DNA from: Marisediminitalea aggregata
GTDB taxonomy: Bacteria; Pseudomonadota; Gammaproteobacteria; Enterobacterales; Alteromonadaceae
NCBI RefSeq assembly: GCF_900129565.1
Contig: NZ_FQWD01000006.1
Span: 124,001 to 188,000 of the forward strand
Direction of reading: 5' to 3'
DNA: 64,000 nt
The position numbers and the translations under genes are program-made. The notes beneath the pieces were generated by a model. That model was not told the origin of the DNA. It did not search any database and was given only the letters and a program-made list of their open reading frames with translations. Positions 42,390 to 52,383 of the stretch are shown piece after piece (position 1 is the first letter of the stretch; each line of letters begins with the position of its first letter).

Positions 42390-42418
42390 GCCCGGCTATG
42401 ATGTCGGGCGATTTTTTG
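42390..42418 (+). terminator. Hairpin and T run between nrdA and nrdB
   Basis: GCCCG pairs with CGGGC around GCTATGATGT and is followed by GATTTTTTG. A five-base-pair stem is weak, so partial termination that lowers nrdB relative to nrdA is possible. Confidence 0.6.
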
Positions 42419-42441
42419 CGCTAGTGAAGTGATTTGAAACT

Positions 42442-43572
42442 ATGAAATACACCACGTTTAATCAAGAAAAAACAAACCAACTTGATGAACCCATGTTTTT
42501 CGGCAAGCCGGTTAACGTTGCCCGATACGACCAGCAAAAACATTCGATCTTTGAAAAGCTCATCGAAAAGCAAATCAGCTTTTTCTGGCGCCCTGAAGAA
42601 GTCGATGTAAGTCGCGACCGGGTAGACTTTCAAAAGCTCAGTGAACCTGAAAAACACATCTTTATTTCTAACCTGAAATACCAGACATTGCTTGACTCAG
42701 TGCAGGGCCGCAGCCCGAACATTGCGTTTTTGCCAATTATCTCGTTACCAGAGTTAGAAACCTGGGTAGAGACGTGGTCATTTTTCGAGACCATTCACTC
42801 TCGCTCTTACACGCACATTTTGCGGAATCTGTTTGTTGATCCCAGCGAAATCTTCGAAGACATCGTGGACAACGAAGAGATCAAACGTCGTGCGACCGAC
42901 ATCTCTCGCTACTACGACGATTTGATTTATGCGACCCAGCTTTGGCAAACACGCGGCGAAGGCACCTACGAATTAGACGGCGAGCCCTACGTTGTCACCA
43001 TGCGTGAACTGAAGAAAAAAATGTACCTTTGCATGAATTCCGTTAATGCACTGGAAGCCATTCGTTTCTACGTCTCGTTCGCTTGTACCTTTGCTTTCGC
43101 CGAACGCGAACTCATGGAAGGTAACTCGAAGATTATTCGTCTGATTGCCCGTGACGAAAACCTGCATCTGACCTCAACCCAACACATTCTAAATCTGTGG
43201 GCGAAAGGCAAGGACGACCCGGAAATGGTCGAAATTGCAGAAGAATGTCATGAAGAAGCTAAAGCGATTTTCCTCAAAGCCGTAGAACAAGAAAAGCAGT
43301 GGGCAGAATACCTGTTCCAGCACGGTTCTATGATTGGCCTGAACAAAGAAATCCTATGTCAGTACGTGGAATACATTGCTAATCAGCGTATGTCTGCCAT
43401 TGGAATGGGGACGCCGTTCGACGTAACCAGTAACCCACTTCCATGGATGAACAACTACCTGGTGTCAGACAACGTTCAGGTAGCGCCGCAGGAATCTGAA
43501 ATCAGTTCTTATTTGGTTGGTCAGATTGATTCGTCGGTCAGTGAAGACGACTTCGCGGATTTCGAACTATAA
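42442..43572 (+). CDS. nrdB: Ribonucleoside-diphosphate reductase, class Ia, beta subunit
   Basis: 376 residues. Holds the diiron-tyrosyl radical. The radical tyrosine lies in [14 protein letters not shown], equivalent to E. coli Tyr122. Diiron ligands are visible in WSFFETIHS and in the [13 protein letters not shown] segment. The C-terminal tail [10 protein letters not shown] docks to NrdA. yfaE follows 3 bases after the stop. Confidence 0.98.
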   Translation: MKYTTFNQEKTNQLDEPMFFGKPVNVARYDQQKHSIFEKLIEKQISFFWRPEEVDVSRDRVDFQKLSEPEKHIFISNLKYQTLLDSVQGRSPNIAFLPIISLPELETWVETWSFFETIHSRSYTHILRNLFVDPSEIFEDIVDNEEIKRRATDISRYYDDLIYATQLWQTRGEGTYELDGEPYVVTMRELKKKMYLCMNSVNALEAIRFYVSFACTFAFAERELMEGNSKIIRLIARDENLHLTSTQHILNLWAKGKDDPEMVEIAEECHEEAKAIFLKAVEQEKQWAEYLFQHGSMIGLNKEILCQYVEYIANQRMSAIGMGTPFDVTSNPLPWMNNYLVSDNVQVAPQESEISSYLVGQIDSSVSEDDFADFEL

Positions 43573-43575
43573 GGA

Positions 43576-43848
43576 ATGACCAACAAGGACGATGAGCACC
43601 GTATCGATATTATCGATACGGTGACAATCACCTCGCAACCCAACAAAACCCTGTTAGAAACCCTTGAAGCGCATAATGTTGACGTGCAATACCATTGTCG
43701 CGAGGGGTTTTGTGGCGCATGCAGAACAAAGATACTGTCTGGCGATGTAGACTACACCACCGATCCCCTCGCCTTTATCGACGACGATGAAATCCTGCCA
43801 TGCTGTTGTAAGCCAAACAGTGACATCACAATAAAAATATCACCCTGA
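43576..43848 (+). CDS. yfaE: 2Fe-2S ferredoxin for NrdB cofactor maintenance (YfaE)
   Basis: 90 residues. The plant-type [2Fe-2S] ferredoxin motif is HCREGFCGACR plus the later cysteine in LPCCCKP. In E. coli YfaE supplies electrons to rebuild the NrdB diferric-tyrosyl cofactor. The start at 43576 has its TAAGGA directly against the ATG, so it may depend on coupling to nrdB. Confidence 0.93.
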   Translation: MTNKDDEHRIDIIDTVTITSQPNKTLLETLEAHNVDVQYHCREGFCGACRTKILSGDVDYTTDPLAFIDDDEILPCCCKPNSDITIKISP

Positions 43849-43954
43849 ACTTCGAATGTAGTCTGTTTGGGTGAAGGTGTTTACCCACAATCACATCTGC
43901 CTACTGGTGAAACCTGCGTCATCATTGCGGAACAAGAGAAGTAAAAAGGCGCGA

Positions 43955-44806
43955 TCAGCGCCGCGCTTTTACCCAGATAACCAGGGCAATACCGCCCAAC
44001 ACGCAAATAGCACTGAGTAACATTCGATAAGTGATGGGCTCTTGTAATGCTCCCCACCCCATGATCATAGCAATCACTGGAACAGACAGCTGAATAGTTG
44101 CAGCTTTGAGAGCGGCGATATGCGGCAGTACAGAATACCAAATGGCATACCCTACACCCGACGCAATAGCGCCCGACATCACAGCGTACAGAATACCGGT
44201 AGTGTTGTGAAAACTAGCTGTCATGTCAGGCGCCAAAAGTACTAATAAGAGTAACGCCATTGGCGCTGCTCTTAGAAAGTTGCCTGCTGTGGCATCGGTT
44301 GGCGCCCCTGCAGTTTTCCCCATAACGGAATATGCTCCCCAGGCAACGCCTGCTATGGCCATTAATAACGCACTGCCTAGCGCTGGCACTGCACTGTTTG
44401 GCAATAACAACATAATAAGACCTGTGACTGCCAGTAAAAACCCCAACCATTGAGGCGCGGTAAGCCTTTCGCCCTTTAACACTCCCCAAATGAGCATGGT
44501 GATTTGTACGGAGCCAAACAACACCAATGCCCCTGCGCCTGCACTCATTGTAATATACGCAAACGAGAATGCGGCAGCATATACAAATAAAGCCAGCGCC
44601 ATAAGCCAGTTACCCCGCGTAGGGAATGAGCGCTGCGTCACTGCCACAATAATCAGCAAAGTTGCCGCACCGCTCACTATTCGCCAAGCCGTAAAACTGG
44701 CCGGATCGATTGCGGTCTCAACCAGCGCCATACGACACAACAATGAATTAGCAGCGAAAGCCAGCATGGCCAGTGTTGCCATGGCACTAAGTTTGATTAT
44801 ATTCAT
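43955..44806 (-). CDS. EamA/DMT-family membrane transporter
   Basis: 283 residues with ten predicted transmembrane helices in two EamA halves (about 1-135 and 145-283). The start at ATG 44806 (MNIIKLSAM) has a CAGGA site; an in-frame start seven codons earlier lacks one. LPNSAVPALGSALLMAIAGVAWGAY-type features match the RhaT/EamA group, so metabolite export is likely, but the substrate is unknown. It stands alone, convergent with yfaE. Confidence 0.85.
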   Translation of the reverse strand: MNIIKLSAMATLAMLAFAANSLLCRMALVETAIDPASFTAWRIVSGAATLLIIVAVTQRSFPTRGNWLMALALFVYAAAFSFAYITMSAGAGALVLFGSVQITMLIWGVLKGERLTAPQWLGFLLAVTGLIMLLLPNSAVPALGSALLMAIAGVAWGAYSVMGKTAGAPTDATAGNFLRAAPMALLLLVLLAPDMTASFHNTTGILYAVMSGAIASGVGYAIWYSVLPHIAALKAATIQLSVPVIAMIMGWGALQEPITYRMLLSAICVLGGIALVIWVKARR

Positions 44807-44847
44807 TGGCGGTCGTCCTGATCTCATTGCTTGTTTGAGAAACTGAT

Positions 44848-44875
44848 AAAAAAATACCCGCAGATGCGGGTATTT
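44848..44875 (-). terminator. Terminator of purC
   Basis: On the reverse strand AAATACCCGCA pairs with TGCGGGTATTT around TC and runs into TTTTTATC. Confidence 0.88.
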
Positions 44876-44897
44876 AACAGTGTAATACGGTCAATGA

Positions 44898-45611
44898 TTA
44901 AAGTGACAAGCCTAATCGCTCTGCAACTTCAATGTAGGTTTCAACCACTGAGCCCAACCCCTGACGGAAACGGTCTTTGTCCATTTTCTTATGGGTTTCT
45001 TTATCCCACAATCGGCAACCGTCCGGCGTGAATTCATCACCCAGTACGATGTTGCCTGCAGCGTCTACACCAAACTCAAGCTTGTAATCAACCAGGATCA
45101 TGCCTGCTTCATCGAACATCGCTTTAAGTACGTTGTTGACTGCAAACGTAAGCTCTTTCATTTTGGCGATTTGCGCCTCTGTCGCCCAGCCAAATGACAC
45201 AATATGGTAATCATTCACCATTGGGTCATGTAATGCATCGTTCTTTAGGAAGAACTCAAACAAAGGCGGATCCAGTAATTTACCTTCTTCTACACCTAAG
45301 CGGCGAACCAGAGAGCCGGCAGCAACGTTACGTACAACGCACTCAACTGGGATCATATCCAGTTTCTTAACCAGCGACTCAGTGTCAGACAGCAAAGCTT
45401 CAACCTGAGTAGCGATACCGGCTTCTTCCAGCTTGTTCATGATGAAGTGGTTAAATTTATTATTAACCTCGCCTTTGCGCTCTAACTGCTCAATTTTCTC
45501 GCCATCAAACGCCGAAGTGTCGTTGCGAAAATACAAAATCAGTTTATCGCTGTCGTCAGTCAGGTATACAGTTTTGGCTTTACCACGATAAAGCTCGTCG
45601 CGTTTTTCCAT
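44898..45611 (-). CDS. purC: Phosphoribosylaminoimidazole-succinocarboxamide synthase (SAICAR synthetase)
   Basis: 237 residues, the length of the E. coli enzyme. It adds aspartate to CAIR in purine synthesis. [13 protein letters not shown] and [24 protein letters not shown] motifs (shown here by LEFGVDAAG and GDEFTPD) are intact. It follows bamC by 14 bases; dapA-bamC-purC is a conserved order. Confidence 0.97.
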   Translation of the reverse strand: MEKRDELYRGKAKTVYLTDDSDKLILYFRNDTSAFDGEKIEQLERKGEVNNKFNHFIMNKLEEAGIATQVEALLSDTESLVKKLDMIPVECVVRNVAAGSLVRRLGVEEGKLLDPPLFEFFLKNDALHDPMVNDYHIVSFGWATEAQIAKMKELTFAVNNVLKAMFDEAGMILVDYKLEFGVDAAGNIVLGDEFTPDGCRLWDKETHKKMDKDRFRQGLGSVVETYIEVAERLGLSL

Positions 45612-45625
45612 TGTGTGTCTCTTAG

Positions 45626-46729
45626 TTAAATGTCCAGGCCGTCTTCAGTCATTACCTGTTCAAAAGGTTTGAACAGCTGAGTCACCATTTTAGCATCAAA
45701 TGGCTCACTCTCGTTATTCATAAACGTAATTGACGTTTTCTGACCCAGGTTAGTAATTTTTAAACGGTATTCATCGTAATCCAACAGCTGTGATTTATTG
45801 GAAGAAAACATGTTTTTCCACCAGCTTACCTGCTCATCGGTATACTGCACGAAGATCAACCCGTTGGATTTGTCCAAATCCTTCACGTTGAAGCCAAGCT
45901 TACGCAGTACCAATTGAATACGTGGCCATGCAATGTCGTACTGAGAATCCACAACAAACGCTGGATTACCGTCTGCATCGAAGCCCATTTCCATATCCAG
46001 GCCCTGGCGGATCAACGCAATACGCTGGTTAGTTGCTAATTGATTTAAGTACTCGTAATGTCCGATAACACGGTTAAGTACAGCAACTTCATCACGGCGA
46101 CGCTGCATGGATGTCAGGTCGCTCAGGCCAGTTTGGCCTTGCTTGAAATCTTTTAGAGAAACAGAAAGTTGTGCAGTTCGGCCATGAGGCTTCATTGCTA
46201 ACTCGAACTCGTACCGACCGGTAGCCGGTGTCTCAGTATCAGATGACCAGTTAAACCAGCTGCTTTCCTCATCTTTCTGATTCAGCACCATCCACCCGGT
46301 AACCAGCTTTCCTGTCTCCGGGTCAAAATTCTCAACGGCAACATTGCGGTCTTCTAGGTAACCAATGAGGGAATTCCAAATCGTTTTGTCTAACGCCTCA
46401 TTATCTTTTACCTGGTCCAACAGTACAGTGGCGGCTTTGGAGCCGTCCTGAACGTGTGAACCACTCACCAGTGGAATAACTAACGACGGTGGGATCACTT
46501 CCAGATTGCGACCGATCATTTGTTCGCTGTCTGGTTGATTAACCGCAGGAATAGCAAAATCGTTACTAAATTCAGGGGCGTCTAAATCTGCAGGTACTTG
46601 CAAATGTGTGCGTTCGGTCGCTTTTACATAGGCATAGCTTCCCGACGCCGTTACGCGCTCTTGTTGTGAAGCACACGCTGTCAGAACAAGGCTGGCAATA
46701 CCGCTTACCAAAGCCAGTTTTTTATTCAT
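45626..46729 (-). CDS. bamC: Outer-membrane protein assembly factor BamC
   Basis: 367 residues with a lipoprotein signal and lipobox LTAC (Cys19). BamC is an accessory lipoprotein of the BAM complex that inserts beta-barrels. The unstructured N-terminal part ([20 protein letters not shown]) that binds BamD and the two helix-grip domains are present. It lies between dapA (9 bases) and purC (14 bases). Confidence 0.95.
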   Translation of the reverse strand: MNKKLALVSGIASLVLTACASQQERVTASGSYAYVKATERTHLQVPADLDAPEFSNDFAIPAVNQPDSEQMIGRNLEVIPPSLVIPLVSGSHVQDGSKAATVLLDQVKDNEALDKTIWNSLIGYLEDRNVAVENFDPETGKLVTGWMVLNQKDEESSWFNWSSDTETPATGRYEFELAMKPHGRTAQLSVSLKDFKQGQTGLSDLTSMQRRRDEVAVLNRVIGHYEYLNQLATNQRIALIRQGLDMEMGFDADGNPAFVVDSQYDIAWPRIQLVLRKLGFNVKDLDKSNGLIFVQYTDEQVSWWKNMFSSNKSQLLDYDEYRLKITNLGQKTSITFMNNESEPFDAKMVTQLFKPFEQVMTEDGLDI

Positions 46730-46738
46730 AATTATCTC

Positions 46739-47623
46739 TTATTCAGAAATGATGGCATATTCTACGAGTAACTCTTCGATGCTTTTTTGGCTCGCAAGTT
46801 CCGGTAAAACCATCGGCAATCGTAAAAATGGGCTTTTCATTAGTCCCATTTTATACAATGCCCACTTTGGCATCACTGGATTGGGTTCAATAAACAGTGC
46901 GGAATGCAGCTTTTCAATACTGGCATTAATGGTATTACAGCGATTGTTATCACCAGCCAGCGCTGCTTCACACATTTGTGCTATCGCGCGGGGGACGATG
47001 TTTGCCGTAACAGAAATAACACCATGGCCGCCTTCACACAGGAATTCTGCCGAGGAGCCGTCATCGCCACTCAGTAACGCGAAGTCATCGCCAACCAACG
47101 CCTGAGTTGCTTTCAGACGCTGAATATCACCAGTCGCATCTTTCAGACCAACTATATTTTTGTGTTGAGCAAGTTCTGCCACTGTTTCCGGTAGCATGTC
47201 AGCTACAGTGCGTCCGGGAACGTTGTAGAGGATAACAGGAATATCAGTTGCATCTGCGATTGCATTAAAATGCGCAATCATGCCTTTTTGCTGGGGCTTG
47301 TTGTAATAAGGGACTACACTCAAGAATCCATCGATCCCCAACCCGGCCATTTGTTCGCTCAGGAAAATCGCCTCGTCAGTGGAGTTCGCACCACTACCAG
47401 CAATGACCTTTGTTCTGCCTGCAGCAGCTGCAACCGTGTGTTTCACTACTTCGATGTGTTCATCAAAAGGCAGGGTCGCAGATTCACCTGTGGTGCCTAC
47501 AGACACAATACCATGAGTGCCCTGCTGGATATGAAACTCAACCAGTGCATGTAACGCCTCGTAATCGATTTGGCCGTTGTCATGCATCGGTGTAACTAGT
47601 GCAACGTAACTACCGGTAAACAT
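46739..47623 (-). CDS. dapA: 4-hydroxy-tetrahydrodipicolinate synthase
   Basis: 294 residues, TIM barrel; first committed step of lysine and diaminopimelate synthesis. The Schiff-base lysine is in IVGLKDATGD and the catalytic tyrosine in ILYNVPGRT. GTTGESATL is the family loop. First gene of dapA-bamC-purC, divergent from gcvR. Confidence 0.97.
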   Translation of the reverse strand: MFTGSYVALVTPMHDNGQIDYEALHALVEFHIQQGTHGIVSVGTTGESATLPFDEHIEVVKHTVAAAAGRTKVIAGSGANSTDEAIFLSEQMAGLGIDGFLSVVPYYNKPQQKGMIAHFNAIADATDIPVILYNVPGRTVADMLPETVAELAQHKNIVGLKDATGDIQRLKATQALVGDDFALLSGDDGSSAEFLCEGGHGVISVTANIVPRAIAQMCEAALAGDNNRCNTINASIEKLHSALFIEPNPVMPKWALYKMGLMKSPFLRLPMVLPELASQKSIEELLVEYAIISE

Positions 47624-47852
47624 AATCTCTCCACTTTTTTCGAGCGCACATGGTAATTGTCAGGCCGCATAAAAACAAGCGTTTGCCGCGATTCAATAGC
47701 CATTATTACACTAAAATATAGGCCAGCCGGACAATCTTGATTTTCAATAGTGCTTTGATTTAAAAATTCAATGGGAATTGTCCGCCAATCGGCCAATTCG
47801 ACTTTGCAGGGTACTATGTTAGAATCGGCGCCCCACAACGTGAGTCGGGTTT

Positions 47853-48386
47853 ATGAAACAACAGTTAATCGCCGTAATTTTAGGAACGGATCAGGTAGGT
47901 ATCCTTAGTGATATCGCCACCCTGGTCAGTGAATCCGAATGTAATATTCTGGACAGTCGTCATGCCATCTATGGGCAGGAGTTTTCGTTGACCATGATCA
48001 TCGAAGGGTCTCATACCGCCATTACGCGTGTAGAACTGAGCATACCCGAACTCTGCCAGCGTCGTGATCTGCTCTCCATTTTAAAACGTACTCGCGAGCA
48101 CACTAAACAAAACCTGACTCATCTCTACGACGTCGAGTTCAGTGGTGTTGACAACCCCGGACAGATCCAGGCCGTGACGCGTTTCTTTGCTGACCAACAA
48201 GTGTCTATCAGCGCGTTCCGACAAACTACCGCGGTAGATGAAGACACCGGACACAAAATGATGCGCTTTAAACTGGTCGTGAATATTCCCGACGACGTTC
48301 ATTTAGCGGAGTTCCAGTACCGGTTAGAATTGTTGTGCCAAGTGCTTCATCTGACGGGAAAAATTGTAGATAAACACAAAGGATAA
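47853..48386 (+). CDS. gcvR: Glycine cleavage system transcriptional repressor-like ACT protein
   Basis: 177 residues made of two ACT domains (about 3-75 and 92-170). In E. coli GcvR binds GcvA and blocks activation of the glycine cleavage operon. Divergent from dapA and 3 bases before bcp, the same order as in E. coli (dapA/gcvR-bcp). No gcvA is in the window. Confidence 0.92.
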   Translation: MKQQLIAVILGTDQVGILSDIATLVSESECNILDSRHAIYGQEFSLTMIIEGSHTAITRVELSIPELCQRRDLLSILKRTREHTKQNLTHLYDVEFSGVDNPGQIQAVTRFFADQQVSISAFRQTTAVDEDTGHKMMRFKLVVNIPDDVHLAEFQYRLELLCQVLHLTGKIVDKHKG

Positions 48387-48389
48387 ACC

Positions 48390-48854
48390 ATGAAAACGCT
48401 AGTAGCAGGCGATGCAGCGCCAGCATTTACACTTCCGAATCAAAACGGTGACAGTATTTCTCTGGCATCATTTCAAGGCAAAAAAGTACTGGTTTACTTC
48501 TACCCGAAAGCCATGACGCCGGGTTGCACCGTTCAGGCTCAGGGTCTGCGGGATATCCAACAAGAACTCAAACAACACAACGTAGAGGTGCTGGGAATCA
48601 GCCCGGATGCAGTAAAACGCTTACCAAAATTCATTGAAAAAGAACAACTGAATTTTACGTTGTTGTCTGACGAAGACCATGCCGTTGCAGATGCTTTTGG
48701 CGTATGGGGTTTGAAGAAGTTTATGGGTAAGGAATACGACGGCATTCACCGTATCAGCTTCCTAATTGACGAAGAAGGCAAAGTTGAAAAGGTGTTCGAT
48801 AAGTTTAAAACCAAAGAGCACCATCTGGTAATTTTAAACTACCTGAATGCCTGA
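48390..48854 (+). CDS. bcp: Thioredoxin-dependent thiol peroxidase Bcp, one-cysteine form
   Basis: 154 residues, AhpC/TSA fold. The peroxidatic cysteine is in AMTPGCTVQAQGLRD. In E. coli Bcp the same stretch has a second cysteine five residues later; here it is Gln. No other cysteine occurs in the protein. The enzyme should therefore work as a 1-Cys peroxiredoxin. It is cotranscribed with gcvR and followed by a strong terminator. Confidence 0.95.
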   Translation: MKTLVAGDAAPAFTLPNQNGDSISLASFQGKKVLVYFYPKAMTPGCTVQAQGLRDIQQELKQHNVEVLGISPDAVKRLPKFIEKEQLNFTLLSDEDHAVADAFGVWGLKKFMGKEYDGIHRISFLIDEEGKVEKVFDKFKTKEHHLVILNYLNA

Positions 48855-48871
48855 TCACGTCATTTAATATT

Positions 48872-48897
48872 AAGCCGGTTATTACCGGCTTTTTTTA
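48872..48897 (+). terminator. Terminator of gcvR-bcp
   Basis: AAGCCGGT pairs with ACCGGCTT around a short loop and runs into TTTTTTT. Confidence 0.9.
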
Positions 48898-48905
48898 CGT
48901 CTGAT

Positions 48906-49721
48906 TCACGCAAAGACATGTTGGTTTTTCCGAAGAAAGGCTTCAAATGATGTAGGTTCACGCCCTAGAGCTTGTTGCACGCCTTTTGCCCGTTTTTCAT
49001 TTCTACCGTCCAATACTTCCGTAAACAAATATTCCAACATTGAGATAGTCCCCTGGTCTACACCCAACCGTGTGAGATTGTCAAAAAATGCATTGGCCGA
49101 AATCGTGGTAAATTTAACATCGCGACCTAACACCCTGTTAAACAATGCGACCAGTTCAGCGAAGCTGTATAGCGTCGCCCCTGTTACTTCATACAGTCGA
49201 TTCTGGTGTTTTTCGCTAATCATTGAGTCAAACACAATGTCTGCTATGTCATCCACGTCGACAAAGGGCTCTTTTACATCCCCCACCGGTAACGAAACGT
49301 CGCCGCTAAGCAAAAACTGAGCAAATAATCCTTCAGAAAAGTTCTGCATGAACCAAGAGGCGCGAACAATCGTCCATGACAATCCACATGATGCAACAAT
49401 CTGCTCACATGCCTGCGCTTCTTCTTCGCCGCGTCCGGAAAGCAACGTAATATGCTCGACCTGTTGCTGCCGCGCTAATGTACAAAGGGTACTGATATCC
49501 TCTTGCGCACCGGGCATTGCCAGATCAGGAAAGTAAGTAACATACACGGTTTTCACATTGCCAAATACTTCTGGCCAGTTTGATTTATCATGCCAGTCGA
49601 ACCGCACATCTCCTGTGCGACTTGCTGCTTTAACCGGTTTATTTGCGGCTACTAATCTGGCAGTGACCCGCTTGCCTGTTTTACCTGTTGCGCCAATCAC
49701 TAAATAATGGGTATTACTCAT
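48906..49721 (-). CDS. NmrA-like NAD(P)-binding reductase
   Basis: 271 residues from ATG 49721, fixed by a strong TTTGGAGG site; an ATG 11 codons earlier is not needed. The Rossmann motif VIGATGKTGKRV lies at the N-terminus. There is no YxxxK of classical short-chain dehydrogenases, so it belongs with the NmrA/QOR2-type atypical group. Such proteins can be quinone reductases or redox sensors; the substrate is unknown. It converges on bcp. Confidence 0.85.
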   Translation of the reverse strand: MSNTHYLVIGATGKTGKRVTARLVAANKPVKAASRTGDVRFDWHDKSNWPEVFGNVKTVYVTYFPDLAMPGAQEDISTLCTLARQQQVEHITLLSGRGEEEAQACEQIVASCGLSWTIVRASWFMQNFSEGLFAQFLLSGDVSLPVGDVKEPFVDVDDIADIVFDSMISEKHQNRLYEVTGATLYSFAELVALFNRVLGRDVKFTTISANAFFDNLTRLGVDQGTISMLEYLFTEVLDGRNEKRAKGVQQALGREPTSFEAFLRKNQHVFA

Positions 49722-49841
49722 AGCTGCCTCCAAAGGATAATTGAGGATAGCCATGGTAGAAGTAAAAGCCCTTCACTTTACGATAATGCGTTCATAATCA
49801 CCTGCAATTCGTTCACTTTGAGGTGATTAGCAAACTTTTGG

Positions 49842-51263
49842 TTACTCTTTTACATCACGAAGGCCATAATTCATTGAATGATAGTCACTGTTGAAATCAG
49901 CCTTAAACGAGAGCGCCCGCTCAAATTCGCGCTTCGCATTTACTTCATCACCGTTCAAATAATACACGTAAGCAAGGCTGTCATAAGCTTGTGGCGCAGT
50001 GGGGTAAAAATGCTCAAGAAAACCAACAATAGCCAGTGCAGGTTCCACCTTTCCCGCTCTGGCCAGACTTAACCCCGCTTCATTAATGGCTTTGCCCATA
50101 AAGCTGGTATATCCATGCTGTTTATACAATTCAGCAAACCTGGCTTTGAAACCTTCATTACCCAACGTCTGATATTGTTGATACACAAAATGCTTAGCCG
50201 GTAAAGCAAACGGCATACTCTCGGTGTTGTTTGCCAATGCGACTATTCGGTTTGATATTCTTTCAGCTACCAGTTCATCACTGTTTGCAAGCGAAACGAT
50301 AACCAGTTTCTTATTCCGTAATACGTCTACCGCAGCACTTACCCCAGTGCCGCCACCATAAGCGCCAAAATGTGGTTTGTCGCCGAAGTACCAGGTAAAC
50401 GAAGAGGCTCGCCGCTCTAACAGACGATCGGTGAAAAACAACACCCGAAAAAACTGCAGTACGTCGTCTACCGTCGCCTCGATGCCACCATCTGGCCCCG
50501 ACACTTCACGGAACTCTGTACGCTCTTGTATTTGTTCAAGATTAAACACGTAGCGTTCAGACTGACAGGTATCGCCTTCAAGTCGATGCAATGACGCTGT
50601 TTTTGCCTGAACCGGCACAAAGATATTGTCATGTAACAATGTCCCAAAGGTTTTTCCGGATAAAGACTCAAGCGCTGCGCCCAATAAGATGTAGCCATAA
50701 TTTGAATACCGGCGATCAGTACCGGGTTCAAATAACAGCGGTTTATTTCGGAGCAAGGCCACTTTCTTATCCAGGGTATCGTATTTAAGTGGGTTATCCA
50801 TGTATTCCGGTACAAAGATATCGCTAAAACCCGCCTGATGTTTCAACAAATGGCCAATGGTTACTTTTTTTGCAATAACAGGATCCAGATCCAACCCTGT
50901 CTCAGCTAGTGTGGTGTCCAGAGTAAGTTCACCACTCTCGATGTATTGCAGCACTAGCACCGCAGTATAGATTTTTGCTATCGAGCCAATGTTAAACCGC
51001 GTACAAGCCTGATTTTTAATGACTGTGGCTTTATTTGCATAACCATATGACTTAAGCACTTTTTGACCGCGCTCATTGGCAATAAGCAAATTGCCGGAAA
51101 ACCATCCGGCCTTGACGTAATCCTGGATTATCGCTGAACTTTGTTCGAGGAGTGCCGATGGCTCGATGCTGAGCGTTTGGGCCGATGAGGTTTGGTCAGC
51201 AACACATTGACTGCTAATACAAAACCAAAAAGCGAGGCCTGCCATGCGTGATTTTATTTTCAT
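49842..51263 (-). CDS. Exported serine hydrolase (beta-lactamase/DD-peptidase fold) with TPR-like tail
   Basis: 473 residues. Signal peptide (about 1-22), then a class C beta-lactamase-like domain: SIAK (Ser94 to Lys97) is the SxxK motif and YSN (Tyr186-Asn188) the YxN motif. A glycine-rich GAYGGGTG replaces the usual KTG. The last 110 residues are helical with two TPR-like repeats (about 395-470). Related proteins include esterases and peptidases of unknown substrate. True beta-lactamase activity is unlikely. Confidence 0.85.
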   Translation of the reverse strand: MKIKSRMAGLAFWFCISSQCVADQTSSAQTLSIEPSALLEQSSAIIQDYVKAGWFSGNLLIANERGQKVLKSYGYANKATVIKNQACTRFNIGSIAKIYTAVLVLQYIESGELTLDTTLAETGLDLDPVIAKKVTIGHLLKHQAGFSDIFVPEYMDNPLKYDTLDKKVALLRNKPLLFEPGTDRRYSNYGYILLGAALESLSGKTFGTLLHDNIFVPVQAKTASLHRLEGDTCQSERYVFNLEQIQERTEFREVSGPDGGIEATVDDVLQFFRVLFFTDRLLERRASSFTWYFGDKPHFGAYGGGTGVSAAVDVLRNKKLVIVSLANSDELVAERISNRIVALANNTESMPFALPAKHFVYQQYQTLGNEGFKARFAELYKQHGYTSFMGKAINEAGLSLARAGKVEPALAIVGFLEHFYPTAPQAYDSLAYVYYLNGDEVNAKREFERALSFKADFNSDYHSMNYGLRDVKE

Positions 51264-51456
51264 TTTTGCGTTCCTTTGCAGGTTTATACCGTATAGACAA
51301 TGTGTTGCGATGTCATCACATCACAACAATGGGCAATGTAACCGTTGGCTTGCCGCCCGTTGAACTCTTTATTGGTTAATTTAAACTCAAACCCATTGAT
51401 AATAACAACGAAAACAGCGCTATTATAAGTCTTGGTTTGTTCGGGAGAATCAAATT

Positions 51457-52338
51457 ATGTGTGACGAAAAAACAGAGCGCGATGCCGCGCATTATGCCAA
51501 AAAGCACAACACCATGGACCGCAGGCAGTTTAACACCCTTCTCGCTTTAGGTGCGCTAGGTACCGTACTCCCTCAGTTTGCTGTGGCGAATACTTCTTTG
51601 AACCGCCAACAAGTTATGGTTAACACACCGGATGGCGTTGCGGATTGTCTTTTGGTTAGCCCATCAACAGGTAAACACCCTGCTGTCATTATGTGGCCTG
51701 ATATTAAGGGGCGTCGGGAAGCGTTTGATACTATGGGCAGTCGATTAGCGGCAGAAGGTTACGCGGTATTAGTGGTTAACCCATTCTACCGTGACGTAAA
51801 AGGCGCAGCTCTACCGGACGGCATCGAATTCCCGGCACCTGAGGCCAGAGCTATTCTGTCTCCAATGCGTGCAAAATTAAATCAGGACGCTGTTGTTAGC
51901 GATGCAACGGCCTTTTTCCGCTTTTTGGACGAGCAGCCCAACGTTGATTCAACGAAACAGGGGGCTGTGATGGGCTACTGCATGAGTGGGGCCTTTACCA
52001 TGTACGCTGCCGCGGCCCTGCCCGACCGTATCGGTGCAATCGCCAGTTATCATGGCGGTGGACTGGCGACCGACAAAGAAAACAGTCCTCACCTGACTGT
52101 TGCTGATTCAGATGCATTAGCTTTACATGCGATTGCGGAAAATGACAATGAACGCGCGCCGAATATGAAACCCTTGCTTACAGAAGCTTATAAGCAGGCG
52201 GACATTGCCGCTGACGTTGAAGTGTACCCCGGTACACTCCATGGCTGGACTCCACCAGACTCAAAGGTCTACAACGAAGAACAAGCGGAAATTGCCTGGG
52301 CAAAAACCCTGGCTATGTTCAAGAAAGGTTTGGTCTAA
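51457..52338 (+). CDS. Dienelactone hydrolase family protein, Tat-type leader
   Basis: 293 residues. A Tat-like leader (DRRQFNTLLALGALGTVLP, after 20 extra residues) suggests export. The dienelactone hydrolase core has the nucleophile Cys175 in GYCMSG and the histidine in TLHGWTPP. Cys as nucleophile is typical of DLH. The substrate is unknown. The 20-residue extension before the twin arginines is unusual; a start at ATG 51514 (MDRRQF) would remove it, but the ATG at 51457 has the better GGGAGAA ribosome site. Confidence 0.85.
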   Translation: MCDEKTERDAAHYAKKHNTMDRRQFNTLLALGALGTVLPQFAVANTSLNRQQVMVNTPDGVADCLLVSPSTGKHPAVIMWPDIKGRREAFDTMGSRLAAEGYAVLVVNPFYRDVKGAALPDGIEFPAPEARAILSPMRAKLNQDAVVSDATAFFRFLDEQPNVDSTKQGAVMGYCMSGAFTMYAAAALPDRIGAIASYHGGGLATDKENSPHLTVADSDALALHAIAENDNERAPNMKPLLTEAYKQADIAADVEVYPGTLHGWTPPDSKVYNEEQAEIAWAKTLAMFKKGLV

Positions 52339-52347
52339 ATTAGAAGA

Positions 52348-52375
52348 GTCAGGCTACCTGTGATGGTAGCCTGAC
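52348..52375. terminator. Bidirectional hairpin between convergent genes
   Basis: An 11-bp perfect stem (GTCAGGCTACC with GGTAGCCTGAC) and a 6-base loop lies between two convergent genes. No T run adjoins it on either strand. Confidence 0.6.
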
Positions 52376-52383
52376 CAACAGAC

